DNA from: an uncultured Eubacteriales bacterium
GTDB lineage: Bacteria; Bacillota; Clostridia; Oscillospirales; UBA644
Length of the DNA stretch: 64,000 bases
Assembly (NCBI GenBank): GCA_934438175.1
Contig: CAKSBH010000002.1
Span: forward strand, 124,001-188,000
Direction: 5' to 3'
The notes below the pieces were generated by a model. It ran no database searches. It saw only the letters and a list, made by a program, of their open reading frames with translations, and was not told the origin of the DNA. Each line of letters begins with the position of its first letter. Position 1 is the first letter of the stretch. The position numbers and the translations under genes were made by a program. Shown in pieces: positions 41,263-50,156 of this stretch.

Positions 41263-43149
41263 ATGACGGTTCTCTGCGCGGAAAATCTTGCCAAATCCTA
41301 CGGGTCCAGGGAAATTCTGCACGGTGTTTCCTTCAAGATCGGATCTTCGGACCGGGTTGGTATTGTCGGCACGAACGGAACGGGAAAAACGACGCTTCTG
41401 CGACTGATTTCCGGAGAAGAAGAGCCGGATGCGGGAACGCTTGCCATGGAAAAGAACACCCGGCTTTCTTATATGCATCAGAATGCTGCCTATACCTCCG
41501 AAAAAACGGCGGTGGAAGAGGTGGAGGAGGTTTTTGAGGCGGTTCGTGCCGTTGAGCAGCGGCTGGAAGAGCTGAACCGGCGGTTGGAACGGGAGCATAC
41601 GCCCGAGCTGATTGCGCGGCAATGCGAATGGAACGAACGGTTTCTGGATATGGGCGGGCTGACGTATCACGGCCGTTCCCGTTCGGCGCTTCTGGGGCTT
41701 GGACTGACGGAGGAAGAACTGGCATTGCCGGTCTCGGCTCTGAGCGGCGGGCAGCGCACCTGCGTTTTGCTGGCGAAGATCCTTCTGTCCGGCGCTTCAC
41801 TGATTCTGCTGGATGAGCCGACCAACCATCTGGACATCCGGGCAACGGAGTGGCTGGAGGACTATCTGGTCAATTATCCCGGAGCCGTTGTGGTTGTGAG
41901 CCACGATCGGTTCTTTCTTGATCGGGTCTGCGGACGGATTTTTGAGGTTGAGCATCATCGGCTGACGGTGTATAACGGGAACTATACTTATTATAAAGAA
42001 AAAAAAGCGTTCGACGCGGAAGCGCTTCGCCGGGATTATGAGAAGAAGACCGAAGAGATCCGCCGTATTGAAGCCATGATCGAGCAGCAGCGGCGGTTCG
42101 GACAGGAGCGGAACTTCGTTACCATCCGCAGTAAGCAGCACGAGATCGACCGCATCCGGGAAACGCTGGTTGTGCCGGAAACGCCGCCGGCGGAGATCCG
42201 GTTCCGCTTCCGACCTGCCGGAAATCCGGGCAATGAGATTCTGAACGTGGAGCATCTTACGCTTGGCTTTCCGGGAAAAACGCTGGCGCAGGATGTGAAT
42301 CTGTACGTCCGCAAGGGGGAGAAGATCTTTCTGACCGGAGCCAACGGCTGCGGCAAAACAACGCTTCTTCGCCGTATTGTCAAAGGCGAAGATTCCGCAA
42401 TCCGGCTTGGTGTCGGAGTCCGGATCGGATATTTTGAACAGACCGGCGCGGTTCTGGACGACGGAAAAACGATTTTCGATACGCTGTCCGACACCTATCC
42501 TTCTATGACGAATACGGAGATCCGCTCGGCGCTGGGCACGTTTTTGTTCCGGGGCGACGATGTGTTCAAACGGGTTGGCGATCTGAGCGGCGGCGAGCGT
42601 GCCCGGGTTTCGTTGGCACTGCTGATGCTGTCGCAGACCAACTTCCTTGTTCTGGACGAGCCGACCAACCATCTGGATCTCGCGTCGAAGGAAATTCTGG
42701 AGTCCGCCCTGAAGGAATATCCGGGGACCCTTCTTGTGGTGAGCCACGACCGCTATTTTGTCAACCGTCTTGCCGACCGTATCTATTATTTTGACCGCGG
42801 CGGTATCCGGTGCCATGACGGCAATTATCTTTCCCTTCTGCAGACGCTTCGGGAAGAAGAGGCGGAAGCACCGAAGGCGGCAACGACGCCCGGTGCCGGG
42901 GTTCTGGCGTATCGGGCAAAAAAACAGGAGGACGCCCGCATCCGCAGAGAGAAAAAGCGGCTGGAAACGCTGGAGAAAAACATTGCCGAAGCGGAAAGCC
43001 GCATCCGCGCGCTGGAGAATGCCCTGTGCGAAGAAGACGTGGCTTCGGATTACGGAAAGATTACCGAGATCTCCGGGCAGTTGGAGCGGGAAAAAACGGA
43101 TCTTGCCGCATGGTATGCGGAATGGGAAACGCTTTGTGACGGTGAATGA
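41263..43149 (+). CDS. ABC-F family ATPase (ribosome-associated)
   Basis: Soluble protein of 628 residues with two fused ABC ATPase domains and no membrane part, the ABC-F pattern that acts on ribosomes (translation factors or antibiotic protection). Domain 1: Walker A GTNGTGKT (36-43), signature LSGGQRT, Walker B LILLDEPTNHLD. Domain 2: GANGCGKT, LSGGERA, FLVLDEPTNHLD. The inter-domain linker with charged helices (DYEKKTEEIRRIEAMIEQQ in part) and a C-terminal coiled coil rich in Arg/Glu (Uup/YdiF type) are present. Resistance function cannot be inferred. Confidence 0.93.
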   Translation: MTVLCAENLAKSYGSREILHGVSFKIGSSDRVGIVGTNGTGKTTLLRLISGEEEPDAGTLAMEKNTRLSYMHQNAAYTSEKTAVEEVEEVFEAVRAVEQRLEELNRRLEREHTPELIARQCEWNERFLDMGGLTYHGRSRSALLGLGLTEEELALPVSALSGGQRTCVLLAKILLSGASLILLDEPTNHLDIRATEWLEDYLVNYPGAVVVVSHDRFFLDRVCGRIFEVEHHRLTVYNGNYTYYKEKKAFDAEALRRDYEKKTEEIRRIEAMIEQQRRFGQERNFVTIRSKQHEIDRIRETLVVPETPPAEIRFRFRPAGNPGNEILNVEHLTLGFPGKTLAQDVNLYVRKGEKIFLTGANGCGKTTLLRRIVKGEDSAIRLGVGVRIGYFEQTGAVLDDGKTIFDTLSDTYPSMTNTEIRSALGTFLFRGDDVFKRVGDLSGGERARVSLALLMLSQTNFLVLDEPTNHLDLASKEILESALKEYPGTLLVVSHDRYFVNRLADRIYYFDRGGIRCHDGNYLSLLQTLREEEAEAPKAATTPGAGVLAYRAKKQEDARIRREKKRLETLEKNIAEAESRIRALENALCEEDVASDYGKITEISGQLEREKTDLAAWYAEWETLCDGE

Positions 43150-43383
43150 CGGTTTCTGCGCGGATGGCGAAATGTACGGAAATCCGAACTTTTTCGCATT
43201 GCCTGTCCCTTCTTTGGTACACCTGTATGCATCTCTGTTGGATGTGCACAAAAAAGAATTGTTTTTTTTGGTGATAACGCCCTCTTTTCAAATCGGGGAT
43301 TTTGTGGTATCATTTTTATGTTATAGAGCAGACTTTTGCGGCTGTTTTTTTTATTTGTTAAATATGTATGGAGGTACTTGGCA

Positions 43384-44505
43384 GTGGCAAGCGTAGTATT
43401 CAAGGGCATCGGAAAGGTTTATCCGGGCGGCGTCCGTGCCGTTACGGATTTTAACCTGAAGGTAAAGGATAAAGAATTCATCGTTTTGGTCGGCCCTTCC
43501 GGTTGCGGGAAGTCCACAACTCTTCGTATGATCGCCGGTCTGGAAGAAATTTCCGAAGGCGAACTTTACATTGACGACCGTGTGGTGAACGATATTCCGC
43601 CGAAGGACCGGGATATTGCCATGGTGTTTCAGAACTACGCCCTGTATCCTCATATGACCGTATATGAAAATATGGCATTCGGTCTGAAACTGAGAAAGTT
43701 CTCCAAAGAGGAAATCAAGCGCCGCGTGGAAGAGGCAGCCCGGATTCTGGACATCTCGCATCTTCTGGAAAGAAGACCGAAGGCGTTGTCCGGCGGTCAG
43801 AGACAGCGTGTTGCTCTCGGCCGCGCCATTGTGCGTGAACCGAAGGTGTTCCTGCTTGACGAGCCGTTGTCCAACCTGGATGCAAAGCTGCGTGCACAGA
43901 TGCGTACGGAGATTTCCAAGTTGCACCTGCGTCTGGGTACCACCTTCATCTATGTTACCCACGACCAGACCGAAGCCATGACGATGGCGACCCGTATCGT
44001 TGTTATGAAGGACGGGTTCATTCAGCAGGTCGATACCCCGCAGAATCTTTACGATTTCCCCGTCAACCTGTTTGTTGCCGGCTTCATCGGCTCGCCGCAG
44101 ATGAACTTCTTTGAGGCGAAGCTGACGAGAAAAGAGGACGACTTCTTCCTGAACTTCGGGGATAATGTTCTGAAGATTCCCCGTAAGAAGATTCGTACCG
44201 AATATTATGAAAACGTCATCAAGTACGGTGGTAAGATGGTCATTGTCGGTCTTCGTCCGGAAGCCATCCACGATGAGCCCCGCCTGCTTGAGGAGTTCAA
44301 GGATACCGTGATTACCGCCAATGTCGAAGTGACGGAAATGATGGGTTCCGAAACGTATCTCTTCCTGGATGTCAACGGCTGCAAGATGACCGGCCGCGTT
44401 GCTCCGACCACCACGGCGAAGCCGGGCGACACCATTCAGGTTGCGTTGGATCTTTCCAAACTGCACCTGTTTGACATCGATACGGAAGAAACCATTATCA
44501 ACTGA
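43384..44505 (+). CDS. sugar ABC transporter ATPase (MalK/MsmK/UgpC type)
   Basis: Energising subunit for carbohydrate ABC importers, 373 residues. Walker A GPSGCGKS (37-44), Q-loop MVFQNYALYPHMTVYEN, signature LSGGQRQ, Walker B FLLDEPLSNLDAKLR, and the C-terminal regulatory TOBE/OB domain. GTG start at 43384 with ATGGAGG upstream. No permease or binding protein lies nearby, so this is probably a shared ATPase serving several sugar importers, as known for MsmK/MsiK. A strong terminator follows. Confidence 0.93.
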   Translation: MASVVFKGIGKVYPGGVRAVTDFNLKVKDKEFIVLVGPSGCGKSTTLRMIAGLEEISEGELYIDDRVVNDIPPKDRDIAMVFQNYALYPHMTVYENMAFGLKLRKFSKEEIKRRVEEAARILDISHLLERRPKALSGGQRQRVALGRAIVREPKVFLLDEPLSNLDAKLRAQMRTEISKLHLRLGTTFIYVTHDQTEAMTMATRIVVMKDGFIQQVDTPQNLYDFPVNLFVAGFIGSPQMNFFEAKLTRKEDDFFLNFGDNVLKIPRKKIRTEYYENVIKYGGKMVIVGLRPEAIHDEPRLLEEFKDTVITANVEVTEMMGSETYLFLDVNGCKMTGRVAPTTTAKPGDTIQVALDLSKLHLFDIDTEETIIN

Positions 44506-44563
44506 GTATTTGAGATCCCGGGAAAGTTTTTACGATGCGCAAAACAACAAGCTGAATTTGATA

Positions 44564-44616
44564 AGAGGAATGGTCCAATCGGGTATTGGGTCATTCCTCT
44601 GTATGCTTTTTAACCG
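44564..44616 (+). terminator. intrinsic terminator of the MsmK-type gene
   Basis: Stem AGAGGAATG / CATTCCTCT (44564-44572, 44592-44600) with an inner CCAAT/ATTGG extension and a T-tract GCTTTTT. Confidence 0.85.
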
Positions 44617-44636
44617 GAAAAAGGGGGGCGTAAGGG

Positions 44637-45119
44637 GTGTCCACAGGCGTATCTTTTGTCAAAGTCCTGCCGGAATATCTTGCGTATCTCCGTGGTCTGG
44701 TATGTCGGTTTCCCTCGCATCATCGGGAGGATTTGGAGCAGGAGGGCTGGATCGGACTGTTCCGCGCGTGTGAAACATACGACCGTTCCAAGGGCGTTCC
44801 GTTTGACGCGTACGCGAAATCCTGCATCCGCAACCGCATTCTGACGGCATACCGCCGGCTGAAAAAAGATGATGTCACCGAAGAATTGAACGAAGAAATC
44901 ACGGCCGGAGCAACCTCCGGGGATGCCGAAGCCGCGAACATGTTTTTTGATGAGCTGCGCAGCTCTCTGACGGATCTGGAACGCCGGGTTCTGGATGAAT
45001 ATCTTGCCGACCGCAAATACAGCGAGATTGCGGAGACGCTGCATATCAGCGTCAAACAGGTGGACAATGCGCTTTCCCGGATCAAGCGCAAAATACGTCT
45101 CCGGTACGGAGAATTCTGA
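44637..45119 (+). CDS. short sigma-70 family factor
   Basis: RNA polymerase sigma factor of 160 residues. Region 2 is clear (HHREDLEQEGWIGLFRACETYDRSKGVPFDAYAKSCIRNRI in part) and region 4 follows (LTDLERRVLDEYLADRKYSEIAETLHISVKQVDNALSRIKRK in part). There is no region 1 or 3. It is most like the SigH/sporulation or SigI-type alternative factors; a precise class cannot be given. GTG start at 44637 with AAAAAGGGGGGCGTAAGG upstream. No anti-sigma gene is adjacent. Confidence 0.85.
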   Translation: MSTGVSFVKVLPEYLAYLRGLVCRFPSHHREDLEQEGWIGLFRACETYDRSKGVPFDAYAKSCIRNRILTAYRRLKKDDVTEELNEEITAGATSGDAEAANMFFDELRSSLTDLERRVLDEYLADRKYSEIAETLHISVKQVDNALSRIKRKIRLRYGEF

Positions 45120-45338
45120 TGTTTATATGCCCTGCAAAATAGGCGCCCACAAGTTTTCATTCCTCTGCGGAAACATTCTTTCCAGGCGAAGCTTCCTTTG
45201 CCTTCCGACCGCGCACAGGTCGGGGGCTCGGACGTCACGGAAAACCGATGCAACCGGACAGGTGAAGGGATTTCGGCGAACCGGTGTGATTCCGGTCATG
45301 GGCTTAGAAAAATTTACTTAAAGAGAGGTCTCCTTAAC
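45120..45338 (+). other. 219-bp gap with structured, unexplained sequence
   Basis: Contains the hairpin CCGACC / GGTCGG (45206-45211 with 45219-45224 approximately) and a second ACCGG / CCGGT hairpin near 45280-45300, upstream of the zinc-ribbon gene. It superficially recalls a cobalamin riboswitch segment but lacks the conserved 3' parts. No promoter found. Confidence 0.3.
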
Positions 45339-45617
45339 ATGTTTGAAGATAAGGAACTGGTTTGCCAGGACTGCGGCAAAACTTTCGTTTTCACGGCGAA
45401 AGAGCAGGAATTTTATGCGGAAAAAGGTTTCCAGAACGAGCCGAAGCGCTGCAAAGAGTGCCGCGCTGCCAAGAAAGCTGCCGGCAAAGGCACGAGAGAG
45501 TATTTTGAAACGACTTGCTCGATGTGCGGCGGCGTAGCCAAGGTTCCGTTCCAGCCCAAAGGCGACAAACCGGTGTACTGCAGCGACTGCTTCGCAAAGC
45601 TGAAGAGCCAGGAATAA
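45339..45617 (+). CDS. zinc-ribbon protein (zinc-binding CxxC, 92 aa)
   Basis: Small protein with two zinc ribbons. The first has CQDC (from residue 9) and CKEC; the second has CSMC and CSDC. The first ribbon matches the probable zinc-ribbon domain family (LVCQDCGKTFVFTAKEQEFYAEKGF in part) often found in Firmicutes and Chloroflexi; the second follows the basic linker AAKKAAGKGTREYF. The function may be nucleic-acid binding. The ribosome site AAAGAGAGG lies a bit far (12 nt) from the ATG. Confidence 0.8.
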   Translation: MFEDKELVCQDCGKTFVFTAKEQEFYAEKGFQNEPKRCKECRAAKKAAGKGTREYFETTCSMCGGVAKVPFQPKGDKPVYCSDCFAKLKSQE

Positions 45618-45677
45618 GCCCTTTCCGGAAACGGAGGAATGAGGACGGTCGTGTGCGGATCGTTGTCATAAAAGCAT

Positions 45678-45709
45678 CCGCAGGACTGAAAAGTCCTGCG
45701 GTTTTTATT
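45678..45709 (+). terminator. intrinsic terminator of the zinc-ribbon gene
   Basis: Ten-bp stem CCGCAGGACT / AGTCCTGCGG with GAAA loop and a T-run. Confidence 0.9.
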
Positions 45710-45765
45710 TGAAATCCCGGCGGCAGGAGAAATCCCGCCGGGCAGGGAGAGAGGAAAACGATGAT

Positions 45766-46869
45766 ATGAAGATTCTGGTTGCGCCGGATTCGTTCAAGGG
45801 CACTTTGAGTGCTGCCGAGATTTGCGGCATTGCGCGGGAGGCGCTGAAACGGAGAGATCCTCTTGCCGAGGTCGTTGAGATTCCGATCGCCGACGGCGGT
45901 GAGGGAACGGTGGCGTGTTTTCACCGGGCACTTCCGGGGTCTGTTTTGCGGTCATATCCAGTGAGGGATCTGTATTTTCGTCCGGTCACGGCGACGGTCT
46001 GCTTTGACGGGACGACGGCGATTCTGGAGACGGCGTCCGTCGCGGGGCTGGACCCGCTTCGCCCGGATGTCGCCGATGCGTCCACCGTGGGGGTTGGGGA
46101 ACTGATCCGCCATGTGTTGGACGACGGGGCGAAAACGGTGATTCTCGGGCTGGGCGGAAGCGGAACAAACGATGGCGGAATCGGCATGGCAACGGCTCTC
46201 GGCGCACGGTTTACCGATGCGGACGGAACCCCCGTTTCTCCGACGGGGAAGGGGCTTCTTTCGGTTTCGCATGCCGATTTTTCCGGATTGGATGCCCGGA
46301 TACGGACGTGCCGGTTTCTGGCTGCCTGCGATGTGAAGAACCCGCTGTACGGCATAAACGGGGCTGCGTTTGTGTTTGCCGGACAGAAAGGGGCGGATGC
46401 CCGGGAAATCCGTGAACTGGACGCGGGATTGCGGCGTCTGGCGGAGGTGGTTTTCCGGGATCTTGGCGCAGAAATGAACCGTGCGGACGGCTCCGGTGCC
46501 GCAGGCGGTCTCGGCGCGGCGGTGCGCTGCTTCCTGGGCGGAGAATTGATGCCGGGAATTGAATGGATGCTGAAGACCGTGCGCTTTGAACAGCGGGTGC
46601 GGGATGCCGATGCGGTTCTGACCGGAGAGGGTTGCGTGGATCGGCAGACGCTGGAGGGAAAGGTTCCGTTCGGCGTGGCGGCACTTGCCGCAAAATACGG
46701 AAAGCCGGTGATCTGCCTGTGCGGAAAACGGGGAGACGGCTGGGAAGAATTGCTGAATCACGGCGTCAGCCGTGTGGTGTGCATCAATCCGGAGGGAACG
46801 GATTGGGAAACGGCACAGAGCCGATGCCGGGAAAATTTGTTTGATACGGTGTCTTCTCTTGCATTTTAA
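45766..46869 (+). CDS. glxK: glycerate kinase (type I, GlxK/GarK)
   Basis: ATP-dependent kinase making phosphoglycerate from D-glycerate, 367 residues. Family segments: N-terminal APDSFKGTLSA, ADGGEGTV, LGLGGSGTNDGG, the DVKNPLYG loop and VLTGEGCVDRQTLEGK. ATG 45766 is used; an overlapping ATG at 45761 is out of frame. Ribosome site GGAGAGAGGAAAACGATG. It stands between the terminator at 45678-45709 and a promoter-like TGCTATAAT at 46879-46887. Confidence 0.95.
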   Translation: MKILVAPDSFKGTLSAAEICGIAREALKRRDPLAEVVEIPIADGGEGTVACFHRALPGSVLRSYPVRDLYFRPVTATVCFDGTTAILETASVAGLDPLRPDVADASTVGVGELIRHVLDDGAKTVILGLGGSGTNDGGIGMATALGARFTDADGTPVSPTGKGLLSVSHADFSGLDARIRTCRFLAACDVKNPLYGINGAAFVFAGQKGADAREIRELDAGLRRLAEVVFRDLGAEMNRADGSGAAGGLGAAVRCFLGGELMPGIEWMLKTVRFEQRVRDADAVLTGEGCVDRQTLEGKVPFGVAALAAKYGKPVICLCGKRGDGWEELLNHGVSRVVCINPEGTDWETAQSRCRENLFDTVSSLAF

Positions 46870-46919
46870 CGTGATTTTTGCTATAATAATCGGGAAAAGA
46901 ACCGAAGGGAGATCCGAGA

Positions 46920-48179
46920 ATGTTTGAATTTCGGGAAGCCGATGTGAAGGAAGCCGGCGCATTCGGCGCGGCAAACGGGATTTTCTGGCAGACGGCGGAA
47001 TGGGCAAAGTTCCGCAGTGTGTTTCGTCCGGTCGGATTTGTGGGAACGGAGAACGGAAAAACCGTTCTGTCCTGTGTGATGCTTTTGCTTCCGACGTATC
47101 TAACACGCTGGTCGGTCGGATACATTCCCCGCGGTTTTGTGTGTGATTATACCAATCGTCCGCTGGTGACAGCATTTACGGAATATCTGAAGGCGTATCT
47201 GAAAAAACGCCATGTCGCCTATGTGGTGACGGATCCTCAGTGCGACTACCGGGTGGATTTCGAAGTGTGCGAAACGGATACCCGGGCGCTTCTGGAGGGG
47301 CTTGGGTATGAGAGAAACAACGGCCCCATGCTGAACCCCCGCACCAACTATCGGCTGCCGGTGGGGATTCTTCCGGATGCGGAGGAGGAAAAGAAGCGGC
47401 TGTATTCGCATTTTTCCAAGCGGCTGCAGGGCAATATTTCCACAACGCTGGCACGGGGTGTGACGGTAGAGCGCTGCCGGGGAGATCGTCTTCCGGAAGC
47501 GGTGGAGGAGTTTTACCGGCTTCTGACCGTAACGACGGAGATGAAGGGGTTCGGCCGCCGTACGGGGGACTATTACCGCCGGATGGCGCGTGATCTGGCG
47601 CCCTATGTGACCATTTACCTGTACTGGTATCATCGGGATGCGGATCTGGCGCGGCTGGAACCGGAAATCGCTGCGCTGGAGAAGCGGATGACGGAGCTTT
47701 GCCGGGAACTGGATGCTCCGGAAACGCCGCAGCCCAGAAAGGACCGTGTGGAAAAGGAGCGCAGAGAAACGGAAAAACAGTTGGTTGCGGCACGTAAGCA
47801 CCGGGATATTGCCGCAAAGCTGCCGGAGCAGGTGTGTATTTCCGCGCATTTCTTTCTGCATGCCGGGAAGCAGACGTACGTTCTGTTCGGCGGGAACGAC
47901 CCGCTGATGCGGGAGCTGAAGCTGACCTCCACGTATTGGGATATGATCTGCGACACCGTGGATGCGGGCGCCGAGGTGTTCAACATGGGGGGGACGCTGA
48001 AGCTGGATTCCGAGGATGTCCGGCAGGATTCCGAATACAATCTGTATCAGTACAAAAAGCAGTACGACGGAGAACTTTCCGAGATGCCGGGCGAATATTT
48101 CCTGGTGGAGAACCGTCGGATGTTCCGGCTGCTGGAGTATAAGCTCCGCTATTTCCGCCGGGTGGTGTTCCGCTTCTGA
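46920..48179 (+). CDS. FemX/FemAB-type peptidyltransferase
   Basis: tRNA-dependent aminoacyltransferase that adds the first cross-bridge residues to the peptidoglycan precursor (Fem family), 419 residues. N- and C-terminal GNAT-like domains frame the coiled-coil arm (residues about 245-300: LARLEPEIAALEKRMTELCRELD in part). The conserved C-terminal strand DMICDTVDAGAEVFNMGG and final EYFLVENRRMFRLLEYKL are present. It is first in a four-gene run with overlapping or nearly overlapping ends. Confidence 0.9.
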   Translation: MFEFREADVKEAGAFGAANGIFWQTAEWAKFRSVFRPVGFVGTENGKTVLSCVMLLLPTYLTRWSVGYIPRGFVCDYTNRPLVTAFTEYLKAYLKKRHVAYVVTDPQCDYRVDFEVCETDTRALLEGLGYERNNGPMLNPRTNYRLPVGILPDAEEEKKRLYSHFSKRLQGNISTTLARGVTVERCRGDRLPEAVEEFYRLLTVTTEMKGFGRRTGDYYRRMARDLAPYVTIYLYWYHRDADLARLEPEIAALEKRMTELCRELDAPETPQPRKDRVEKERRETEKQLVAARKHRDIAAKLPEQVCISAHFFLHAGKQTYVLFGGNDPLMRELKLTSTYWDMICDTVDAGAEVFNMGGTLKLDSEDVRQDSEYNLYQYKKQYDGELSEMPGEYFLVENRRMFRLLEYKLRYFRRVVFRF

Positions 48180-48865
48180 TGGGGCGGCGGCTGGATGAGA
48201 CGCTGGCGAATGCCGGGATCGGCTCGCGGGCGGATGTGCGGAAAAAGATTTTGTCCGGGCGGGTCTGCGTCAACGGTATCCCGGTCCGGAAGCCGGATGC
48301 CCGTGTGGAGAGCGGAGACGTTCTGACGCTGGACGGGGAGGAAGTTCCGGCGGAACGTTATGTTTATCTTGCCATGAACAAGCCGGTGGGGTATGTCAGC
48401 TCAACGGTTGGTGCAGACAGTCTGCTCGTGCTTGTGCCGGAACGGTATCGCCGCCGGGATCTTGCCTGCGCGGGGCGGCTGGACAAGGACACGTCGGGTT
48501 TGATTCTGCTGACCAACGACGGTGCGTTTGCTCATCGGGTAATCAGCCCGCGGCGGCATGTGGAAAAGACGTACGTTGCCGTATTGGAGCGGGAAATTAC
48601 GGACAGTGACCGGGATCGGTTTGCCGCAGGGATGACGCTGCGGGACGGTTTGCGGACAATGCCGGCGAAACTGGAGCGGACGGACCTGCCGGATACGGTG
48701 CGGGTGACGATCTGCGAGGGAAAATATCATGAGGTGCGGCGGATGTTTGCTGCTACCGGAAATTTTGTGAAAGAACTGAAGCGAATTGCCGTCGGCAGCG
48801 TTGTTCTGGACATCGCCGAGGGAGAGGTCCGTTGTCTGACCGAACAGGAAATTCGCGCTTTTTGA
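48179..48865 (+). CDS. 16S/23S rRNA pseudouridine synthase (RluB/RsuA family)
   Basis: Converts a specific rRNA uridine to pseudouridine; 228 residues. N-terminal S4 RNA-binding domain (ETLANAGIGSRADVRKKILSGRV...) and the catalytic motif GRLDKDTSGLILLTNDG with the essential Asp. C-terminal KYHEVRRMFAATGNFVKELKRI is typical. The start overlaps the stop of the Fem-like gene by one base (TGATG). It ends 13 bp before the oxidoreductase. Whether the target is 16S U516 or 23S U2605 is not decided. Confidence 0.9.
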   Translation: MGRRLDETLANAGIGSRADVRKKILSGRVCVNGIPVRKPDARVESGDVLTLDGEEVPAERYVYLAMNKPVGYVSSTVGADSLLVLVPERYRRRDLACAGRLDKDTSGLILLTNDGAFAHRVISPRRHVEKTYVAVLEREITDSDRDRFAAGMTLRDGLRTMPAKLERTDLPDTVRVTICEGKYHEVRRMFAATGNFVKELKRIAVGSVVLDIAEGEVRCLTEQEIRAF

Positions 48866-48878
48866 GGAGGATTTGGAA

Positions 48879-49943
48879 ATGAAACCGGAAAAATGCCGGG
48901 TGGCGCTAATCGGCTACGGAGGCATGGCGCATTGGCACGGCCGCCTTCTGAAAACGATGCCCGATGAATTTGAAGTGGTGGGGGCTTACGATATTGACCC
49001 GGATGCCTGCCGCCGTTTTGAGGAGGATTTCGGTATTCCTGCCTATCCGTCCATTGAGGCGTTGTGGCAGGATCCCCGTCCGGAGGTCTGTCTGGTTGCC
49101 GTACCGAACGACCTGCACCGGGATCTGGTGATCGGTACGCTGGAGCACGGGAAGGCAGCGGTCTGCGAAAAACCCGTGACGCTTTCTTCCGGGGATCTGG
49201 AAGAGATGATTGCCGCCTCCGAGCGCACGGGATGCCTGTTTACGGTGCATCAGAACCGGCGCTGGGATGAGGATTACCGCACGGTCAGAAGGATCTGTGA
49301 GGAAAATCTGCTGGGCAAGGTGTTCAACGTCGAATCCCGTGTACACGGCTCCCGCGGAATTCCCGGAGACTGGCGCAATACGCCGGAACACGGCGGCGGG
49401 ATGATCTACGACTGGGGCATCCATCTGTTTGATCAGATTCTGATGCTTACCGGCGGGAAGAAAATTGTGAGCGTTTATTGCGATCTGACGCATGTGACCA
49501 ACGATGCCGTGGATGACGGGTTCAAGGCGCTTCTCCGGTTTGAGGACGGACTGCGCGCGCACATCGAGGTAGGGACTTCCAATTTTGTGGAATTGCCGCG
49601 CTGGTATGTGCAGGGAGAGAACGGAACGGCTGTGGTGGAAGACTGGGCGTTGCACGGAAGAATCGTGAAGGTGCGGGATTGGGAGAATCGGGATGCCGTG
49701 CCGGTCGTTACGGCGGCGGGACTGACGAAAACCATGGCTCCCCGTACGGATGAGACCATTTCCGAGCAGCCGCTTCCGACAGTTCATGCCGATATTCACG
49801 ATTATTGGCGCAACATCCGTGATGTTCTGAACGGAACGGCGACCCCGTTTGTGACGCATGAGCAGTTGCGGAGATCGATGAAACTGATGGAAGCATGCTT
49901 CCTTTCGGCGCGGGAAAATCAGGTGGTGAAGACATCGATATGA
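48879..49943 (+). CDS. Gfo/Idh/MocA family oxidoreductase
   Basis: NAD(P)-dependent sugar dehydrogenase, 354 residues. N-terminal Rossmann fold with GYGGMAHWH, the signature EKPVTLS (Lys of the EKP motif), and the C-terminal substrate domain with GGGMIYDWGIHLFDQ (catalytic Asp/His). GAGGAGGATTTGGAA precedes the ATG. The substrate is unknown; clustering with a cell-wall Fem-like gene is suggestive only. Confidence 0.92.
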   Translation: MKPEKCRVALIGYGGMAHWHGRLLKTMPDEFEVVGAYDIDPDACRRFEEDFGIPAYPSIEALWQDPRPEVCLVAVPNDLHRDLVIGTLEHGKAAVCEKPVTLSSGDLEEMIAASERTGCLFTVHQNRRWDEDYRTVRRICEENLLGKVFNVESRVHGSRGIPGDWRNTPEHGGGMIYDWGIHLFDQILMLTGGKKIVSVYCDLTHVTNDAVDDGFKALLRFEDGLRAHIEVGTSNFVELPRWYVQGENGTAVVEDWALHGRIVKVRDWENRDAVPVVTAAGLTKTMAPRTDETISEQPLPTVHADIHDYWRNIRDVLNGTATPFVTHEQLRRSMKLMEACFLSARENQVVKTSI

Positions 49944-50086
49944 GTGCGGTTTTTCTTTTGGAGCGCATTGTCGCCAAGCCGCCGTCTTCTGCCGATTATT
50001 ATAAGCCGCTGATTACGCTTGCCGTTGTGGGAGTGTTGCTGCTGTTGGCGGTTTCTGCCGTTGTTCTGATCCGGAGACGAAAATAA
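49940..50086 (+). CDS. single-pass membrane microprotein (48 aa)
   Basis: ATG overlaps the stop of the oxidoreductase gene (ATGA), giving translational coupling. The first 22 residues are soluble with PPSS, followed by one membrane helix (ITLAVVGVLLLLAVSAVVLI) and the basic end RRRK, so the N-terminus probably faces outside. No family recognised. The terminator follows within 4 bp, supporting a real gene. Confidence 0.6.
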   Translation: MSAVFLLERIVAKPPSSADYYKPLITLAVVGVLLLLAVSAVVLIRRRK

Positions 50087-50089
50087 AGC

Positions 50090-50121
50090 AAGAAGCACAC
50101 CGTCTGAACGGTGTGCTTCTT
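50090..50121. terminator. bidirectional intrinsic terminator
   Basis: Stem AAGAAGCACACCGT / ACGGTGTGCTTCTT with loop CTGA; between the microprotein gene and convergent hpf. Confidence 0.85.
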
Positions 50122-50156
50122 TGAGGGGAAGGATTGGGGGTATAAAAAGAGGAGGA

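Noticed and set aside
45120..45338. Cobalamin riboswitch before the zinc-ribbon gene
   Set aside because: A short segment (AACCGGTGTGATTCCGG) resembles the family core, but the conserved 3' elements and the kissing loop are missing and the downstream gene is unrelated to B12.
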